Positions 58,406-64,000 of a stretch of 64,000 nucleotides of DNA are shown one piece after another (positions within the stretch are counted from its first letter, which is position 1; the number at the start of each line of letters is the position of its first letter). A program made the translations under genes and the position numbers. A model generated the notes under the pieces. It was not told the origin of the DNA. It did not search any database and worked only from the letters and a program-made list of their open reading frames with translations. Source of the stretch: Apus apus (lineage: Eukaryota > Chordata > Aves > Apodiformes > Apodidae); the NCBI RefSeq assembly GCF_020740795.1, contig NC_067312.1, positions 58,962,405 through 59,026,404 of the forward strand. The letters run 5' to 3'.

Positions 58406-59438
58406 AGTAATAAGTGAATTCAAGTTTCATTTATGCATGACCTTGCAATAAAAAGAATCGGTTTTAGGAGGCTTCAGACAATGTTTAAACAGTGTGGTAA
58501 CTTTTGACCACTGTTAACAAGACCCAGCAAATTTTAAGGCCTTAACTTCATCATGCAATTAAATTCATTAACCTTTATTTCTGGAAAAAGAACCCCAAAC
58601 CACCACCCTCCACGTGACCAAAAAAACCCCAAACAACTCAGGTATTGTTGTGTTGAAGCAAAAAGTCACTACCACATCCAGAAGTGAGGTTATCTGAAGC
58701 CAGCACTTTTTGCAGATGCCATCCGTGTAGCTCACACCCTGTGCAGAGAGCTCACTGGCAAATTCTGGCAAACTCTGGCTCAACTCACTCAAAGCCTCCT
58801 TTGAGATCAAAAGAAATAATGACATTCATTGAAACCAGACTTGATTGTTCATCACTTGCTCTGCACACAGAGATGTTTGTTTTGGTCACTGTGAGAAAAA
58901 AAAGATATTATATTGTCCCAATTAAAATTATCTAAGGCAAAGCGTAAACTTGTAGAATTTTAGCAGCATTTTACAGTCCTTCATAAAGTAAAACCACGAA
59001 TCAATTAAAAGGAATGTTTTCATACACCTCATTTAAAATATCAAAATGTCATGGGCAGCAATTGCTGATGCATCACAGTTGTAATCAGTAAAATTTGAGT
59101 CAAGCAATTAACTCAACATTGGGAGCACTGCAACTAATAGAGCAGATTCCAACATTTTCTGGCAACATAAGTATGTACAACTCTTATGTACAGCTTTTGG
59201 ACTTATAAAACAATGGAGAGCTAGAAAGTTGTGTAAAGTCAGGTTTGGAATAATAAAAAAAAAAAGAAAAGAAAAAAAAAAAAAAAGCACTTGTCCAACC
59301 AATCTGAGGATGCTTTGGCATGCCAGAAGAGGCCTTTTTTTGGTGTTCATTGCAACTGTTACAAAACCAGCAGATATAAAGCATCGCCGAGGCCAGATGT
59401 CCTGGACAACACAGGCAAAGTCTCTAGTGTAGGTGATG

Positions 59439-59574
59439 TTAGCTCTTTGGCGAGCCAATATCCACTGTGATCTTTGTATACAGAGGGTACTTGTCAGTTC
59501 TTAACACCTTGTATGATAGTGTATTTAAGCCGTCAGAGTTCATTGTCTCTCTTGTGTGAGCAATTCGGTCAAAC
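59439..59574 (-). CDS. B4GALT1: B4GALT1 exon 6 (terminal coding exon)
   Basis: 136 bp: completes a split Arg codon, then FDRIAHTRETMNSDGLNTLS to ITVDIGSPKS and TAA. The acceptor is cctcccacag. Confidence 0.95.
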
Positions 59575-62500
59575 CTGTGGGAGGAGGGGGAACAAAGAAA
59601 GGAAGGAAAAATAAATGTTTAAACAACCCCAACTTCGCCTGACATTTTATAGCCTCTCAGGCAGCATCTCCAGAGTGTTAAGAACCTCAGTATCAGTACA
59701 GGCCCCATAAATTCCCAGGTTTGGCCAGCCTGAGCACTGAGTAAAGGCATGCCTATGGGCTCAGATTTTAGACAGAAAAAAGCAGCCACGGGTTTTAAGT
59801 CGCACAGCTCCTTTTCAAGCTCTGTGCTAGAACACAGGTTTTAAACACCAAGGACAAGATGGAAATAATTGCTCGGAGCTTAAGTTGCTACGTTTAAGGA
59901 AACCAAACCAAACCAACAATAACAAAAAAAAAAAAGACAAGAGAGACTTTCGTGTCATAGTGAGATGTTGGGGAAACGGTCTGTGGTAAAAGACCTGTGG
60001 TCATAGGGGGCAGTTTGCAGCACAGGGAGCAGAGAGGCCAGCAAGGGAGGAGGAGAGGGCTGCAGCTTCCCGAGGTCTGGCACGTGGCACGGCAAAGAGA
60101 AAGCCGAGCAAGCAGAGCAGGGGGCAAGAAGAACCCCTTGAATGTGCCGTGAGACAGGAGAGACACACCTCTCGGGGTTGGGTTCGTTCTTCCGATCCCG
60201 GGAATGCCGAATCATTCTGCACTTCCCAATGACGGCATCCGGACGGGATATCCCCATGCCTTTAAACACCAACCTGTAAAAACCAAGTACATTGAACAGC
60301 TGTGAGTGGTGACGGATGTGGGATACTCTACCACACCTTCCACAAATTAGGATTGGTCTGGGGGGACGGCCTTTTTTTTTTGGTATCTCTTGTGCGTTTG
60401 CAGGCTTGCTGAAACAGAAAAAGTGGAAAAAGCAAATCCCCTTCCACACCAGCATGTCAGCACAGGGAAAAGAAGAGGCGTCCCCCTGCCAACACCAAGG
60501 ATCTGCAAATTCATCCCACTCTCACCTGCACAACACACCCAATGCCCGCATTAACCTTGCTCCAGGCTGTAGACTGGAATTTGAATGGGACTCATTAGTT
60601 TTTTAACCCACCTGGAAAGGAGCCAGAAGAGCATTAAGTTTGGGGGGGATGTGAAAGCTGCAAGTGCTGGTAGAAACTGAAGTGAATGGTGGTGAGGGGC
60701 CATGGGGGAACACGCATGGTCCCACCTGGGACCTGCAGGGCAATGGCCAGCCTGTCTTGGTTTGCAAGCTCTCTGCAAGGTACTTGGCAGTTCATGGACA
60801 CCAATGCTGAAAAAATACTTGGTTTCTTCCTCTTTATGTCCCCTCTTCCATTTCTACATAGTATCTTCTGCTCCTCAAAACCTGACTGCCACAAAAAGAG
60901 AGGACTACCACCTTGTTGTGAATGCCCTCCACTGGAAGCCTGTCCCTTGCTTGGTTTTATTAAACAAAAGTGCTAAACCTCAGGAAGGCACAAGCTCTTT
61001 TAGGAAGACCCTTCCTCAAGCCCAGATTGCTCGAAAAGCCCAGAGAAAAAAACATGCAGAGTGGTTTTGCCATCAAAAAACATCAAGAGGGCTTCCCAAA
61101 TCTGATCTCTTCACTATGATTTCTCACAGCAACTGCCCTGGGGGCATGAAGCTGTAAGGTAGTACAACCCCACGTCCATCCTCTGCCCCAGTTTTCAGGC
61201 AGGGGTGGTCTTTCCCAGCCCACCCTGTGCAAACACTGTCCTCTCCTGCAGGTCTGTGCTTTGCTCGGCTTGCTCCCGGGCAGGAAACAGCGGCTCACAG
61301 CCACTACAGCCTGGCAAATTAAGTTCTCCTGGGAACAAAGGGATCTGCTACCAGGCTGCAGACCCAGACAAGCCTAGGGCTATGTTGGGATAGGTGGGTC
61401 AAACTCTTTTTCCACCCCTCTGTGTGCCCCAAACCCCCTTCCTTTGGCCAGCGCTGGAAGACCCAGAAGTGTGCTGCTCCAACCCATACACCAGCCTCGA
61501 TGCTTGCAGGGCTGTGCAGCAAACAAGCAATGTGTGTGTGGGACAGGGGTGGGGTTTTTCCTGCCAGACCCACTCCCCAGCATGCCATGGGAGCTGTGAA
61601 ATGGGGTGCCAGCACGCAGCAGGAACATGCTTTCACTGAGCCTGAAGGTTGCCCATGAACCTCCTCCATTCCTCACTGAGAGGACAGGCTCCAGCAGTTA
61701 AGGTGAAAAGACACCCTGCACCCTCCAACACCCAGGTGAGAGCAGCAGGTCTGTGCTCCTCCCCACACTGGAAGCACTTTGGGTGGCAAGGGGGGTATTT
61801 ATTTACCTGTTATAAATGTCATCATCCTCGCCACCCCAGCCCCAGTAATTGTTTGGGAAACCGTTGATCTTTGTGAACTGCTCTTTGCTCAAGGCAGACA
61901 CACCTCCAAAATACTGATTGTAAGGCAACCTGGACACAGGGAGAAAAGGCCATTAGAGGAGGAGAGGTACTAGCCAAGGAGCAACCTGCCTACCTGAAAA
62001 GGGGCTGGTGCTGCCCTGCATCACAGCCCACAGCAAGCCAGCACCTGCCACAAGGTACCTTCCTACAGCACAAGTTTTGGTGCCCTGGACTTGCACAAGG
62101 CAGTGGGAGCTGGTGGGCTCAGTCCCAAATACAGCTGGGAAGTATTTTGCAACTGGTAACAGCTGCAGCCTTTCACTAAATGCACTAACATTAAGAGACA
62201 GGCTGGTGAGTTGCACATCAACTTGCCAAAGGACAGATGGGTGACATGCATGCTCTGGGAGCAGCAAGAACTCAGTGAGGTGCCGGAGGTGCCACAGAGC
62301 CTTCTAGCCTTCTCTCCCTGCAGCTCCACTGCTCGCCTCCTCACTCTCCACTGCCCCAAAGGAAAGGTGTCAGCCTAAAACTGAGCTGGCACCATGACCC
62401 TGCACACACAAAGTATGACCAGCTCCAGCTCTAAACAGGGCACAACTCACCAGGGGATGGGAGTCAGGTGAAATTCAGACCCACAGTACCAGGAAAGGGC

Positions 62501-63551
62501 CCATGCAGGGATTACCAGGATCTATCACAAACCTTGTCTCTGCTTCAACAAGCAGAAGAAACCCCTGGGGCCTCCATTTCTACTCCATTTCTACTCTCAT
62601 GGCAAGAAAGTCTGCAGCTGCTGCAGGTACTCTTCCAGACAGGGTCTGGATCTGAACTGGAACCATGCAGGGTCCTGCCTCCAATACCTCTGCTGTATCT
62701 TTAGCACTGCTGGCCACCATGGGGTCACAATCAGTTTTCACTTGATAGATGAGCTTTTAAACTCCCACTTGAGGATTTGGGGTAGGGGGGGGAAAAAAAA
62801 AAAAGGAAGCGAGACCCATTTTTCTTTGCAGCAGGCTGCTGAGCCCAAATGTATGCTGAAAGGCATTTTGTTTCTTGTTGCTCTCAGATACCAGGGCAGG
62901 TTCCTCAACAGCCCAAAACTGAACAGCCAAAAATATTTCTTTTGCTCTTAAAATAGCATCTGATGCAGTCTTCTTAAAGCTGCACATAATTCTGACTGTG
63001 CAAGAGTGTCTCACTTTTCAGGCTGGGTGGAAACACTATCTGTCTTCCAGCCTGAAACACAAGAAGAGAAACATGGGCATCTGCAGAATGACGGGCTCTT
63101 GGTTTTTTCTCGCCCTGCCCTTCGCTTTCCAGAAGCTGTGAATTTTAATAAACTGCTCAGCTGCATTTCTCCCCCTTCCTCTTCTCCAGCCCATCCTGCT
63201 TGCAGTCACCCGCTCCCTGCAGGGACGCACATGCCAAGACAGGCTTTTCCCAGAGATATTTTCCCATGCTTTCAATGGTGGGTGGGGATGTGTAACGCTG
63301 CGCCTGGCCTGCTAGGCTAATGGCAATATTAGGAACAAAATGCCCCTTCAAAAGGTGTCTCACCGAAATCCAAATTTATCCATGGATACAGAGAGGTGCC
63401 GTGGCTGGCTGTAACATTTGTAGGTGTTCCTGTCATCCATTGGAATGAGGTCTACATCACTAAACACAAAGCAATCATAGTCATACTCTTTCAAAGCCTC
63501 TGCAAATCCTATATTCAGCAGTTTAGCTCGGTTAAATTCTTCTTCTCCATC
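59439..63551 (-). CDS. B4GALT1: Beta-1,4-galactosyltransferase 1, catalytic C-terminal half (exons 3-6)
   Basis: B4GALT1 is a type II trans-Golgi enzyme that transfers galactose from UDP-Gal to terminal GlcNAc; with alpha-lactalbumin it makes lactose in mammals. Four minus-strand exons (63364-63551, 61807-61929, 60169-60273, 59439-59574; 188, 123, 105 and 136 coding bp) join in frame and end at TAA 59439-59441. The first three sizes match those I recall for human exons 3-5. Visible motifs: FNRAKLLN, SDVDLIP with the metal-binding DVD, the NNYWGWGGEDDDIYNR sugar-binding block, and CRMIRHSRDRKNEPNPERF, whose Met and His coordinate manganese. The end reads ITVDIGSPKS. Exon 1 (cytoplasmic tail, transmembrane anchor, stem) and exon 2 lie beyond 64000. 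The paralogue B4GALT2 is similar in this part, but the SMU1 neighbourhood supports B4GALT1. Confidence 0.94.
59575..60168. other. B4GALT1 intron 5
   Basis: 594-bp intron; nothing recognised. Confidence 0.75.
60169..60273 (-). CDS. B4GALT1: B4GALT1 exon 5
   Basis: 105 bp: LVFKGMGISRPDAVIGKCRM to KNEPNPE plus the split Arg codon. The acceptor is tttttacag and the donor GAGAG|GTGTGT. It carries the manganese-binding MIRH. Confidence 0.96.
60274..61806. other. B4GALT1 intron 4
   Basis: Intron; nothing recognised. Confidence 0.75.
61807..61929 (-). CDS. B4GALT1: B4GALT1 exon 4
   Basis: 123 bp: LPYNQYFGGVSALSKEQFT to GWGGEDDDIYN; acceptor tgtccag, donor AACAG|GTAAAT. Confidence 0.96.
61930..63363. 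other. B4GALT1 intron 3
   Basis: Intron; no exon or repeat family seen apart from a short A-rich run near 62788-62803. Confidence 0.75.
63364..63551 (-). CDS. B4GALT1: B4GALT1 exon 3
   Basis: 188 bp: DGEEEFNRAKLLNIGFAEAL, SDVDLIPMDDRNTYKCYS to MDKFGF plus a split Arg codon. The donor is TTTCG|GTGAGA. The acceptor tttttaaattag directly follows a TTTG microsatellite in the sense direction. Confidence 0.96.
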
Positions 63552-63557
63552 CTAATT

Positions 63558-63581
63558 TAAAAACAAACAAACAAACAAAAA
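63558..63581 (-). repeat. (TTTG)n microsatellite at a splice acceptor
   Basis: Four to five caaa units on the plus strand, read as tttg in B4GALT1 sense, just upstream of the exon 3 acceptor. Confidence 0.9.
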
Positions 63582-64000
63582 CCCATGTAAGTGACTTAAA
63601 TTTAACAGTTGACACCAGCAGTTTCTTACCTGTCGCTGGACGCTGCTGTCCCCGCACAGGGCTGGTGTGCCTGTGATGGACTGAGCTTACACCCAAGCAC
63701 TCCCCCCACAGCACCTGCAGCAGCCCCCTCCCCAAACACTGTCTGCAGGACTATGGCACCCAAGCCAGCTGCAAGTCATGGGGCAGCCAAAATGGCCGAG
63801 GAAAGGCTGGACGTGCCTCAGCTCCCCTCTCTTGGTGGCAGGCTCCAAGAGGGCAGGTGTGATGTTAACCAGTCCCCTCATCCCACCCCATACACAGACA
63901 TTTCAGGACCAAGTTTTCTGAAAAAGTTTACGGATCACCAGGGCCAGCAGCTGGGGTTTTCCGGAGCAGTGGAGAAAGCAAAGAGACATGAGCTACTCTG
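63582..64000. other. B4GALT1 intron 2, runs off the window
   Basis: Intron upstream of exon 3; exon 2 was not found before the window ends. Confidence 0.7.

Larger units (their letters stand above)
56140..59438 (-). other. B4GALT1: Probable B4GALT1 3' UTR
   Basis: After the B4GALT1 stop there is a long AT-rich stretch with few recognisable repeats. A minus-strand AATAAA lies at 56161-56166 with an AT-rich downstream flank, which would give a 3' UTR of about 3.3 kb; long 3' UTRs are usual for this gene. Extent is inferred. It includes low-complexity tracts at 57164-57215, 57677-57812, 58388-58405 and 59256-59286. Confidence 0.5.

Overview
The window is bird nuclear DNA. It holds four multi-exon genes with vertebrate GT-AG introns, many CR1 LINE fragments in both orientations (including the CR1 tail with tandem ATTCTG units), one LTR-like element and very GC-rich CpG-island promoters. 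The gene order APTX(-) / DNAJA1(+) / SMU1(-) / B4GALT1(-) is the conserved amniote arrangement (human 9p13-p21); in birds it lies on chromosome Z, so this is probably a Z-linked contig. The species cannot be named from the sequence.

Layout: 1-5.0 kb holds the 5' part of APTX on the minus strand (three coding exons, FHA domain and linker), with an LTR-like repeat at about 0.7-1.45 kb in the downstream intron. About 5.4-6.8 kb is a CpG island that acts as a head-to-head promoter for APTX and DNAJA1, with a perfect heat-shock element close to the DNAJA1 start. 6.16-13.52 kb is the complete DNAJA1 coding region (8 exons, 397 aa, CaaX end). 13.5-21.7 kb holds the DNAJA1 3' UTR, a decayed CR1 and the SMU1 3' UTR; the two genes converge. 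21.74-31.14 kb is the complete SMU1 coding region (12 exons, 513 aa), ending in a second CpG island at about 30.5-31.7 kb. 31.7-56.1 kb is intergenic, with CR1 insertions and scattered regulatory-like motifs but no recognisable protein gene. 56.1-63.55 kb holds the 3' UTR and last four coding exons of B4GALT1; its first two exons lie beyond the right edge.

The genes are housekeeping loci without a shared pathway: single-strand break repair (APTX), HSP40 co-chaperone (DNAJA1), spliceosome activation (SMU1) and Golgi galactosylation (B4GALT1). All exon junctions were placed by hand; reading frame closes across every junction, and DNAJA1 and SMU1 give exactly the lengths I recall for their mammalian orthologues. 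I see no undescribed gene system. The most interesting signals are regulatory and structural: the bidirectional promoter with HSE, NRF1 and RFX-type sites; sense-strand G-rich minisatellites filling the first introns of both DNAJA1 and SMU1; a five-copy 9-bp repeat of an E2F-type site upstream of SMU1; a non-canonical GC donor in APTX; and a microsatellite serving as the polypyrimidine tract of a B4GALT1 exon.
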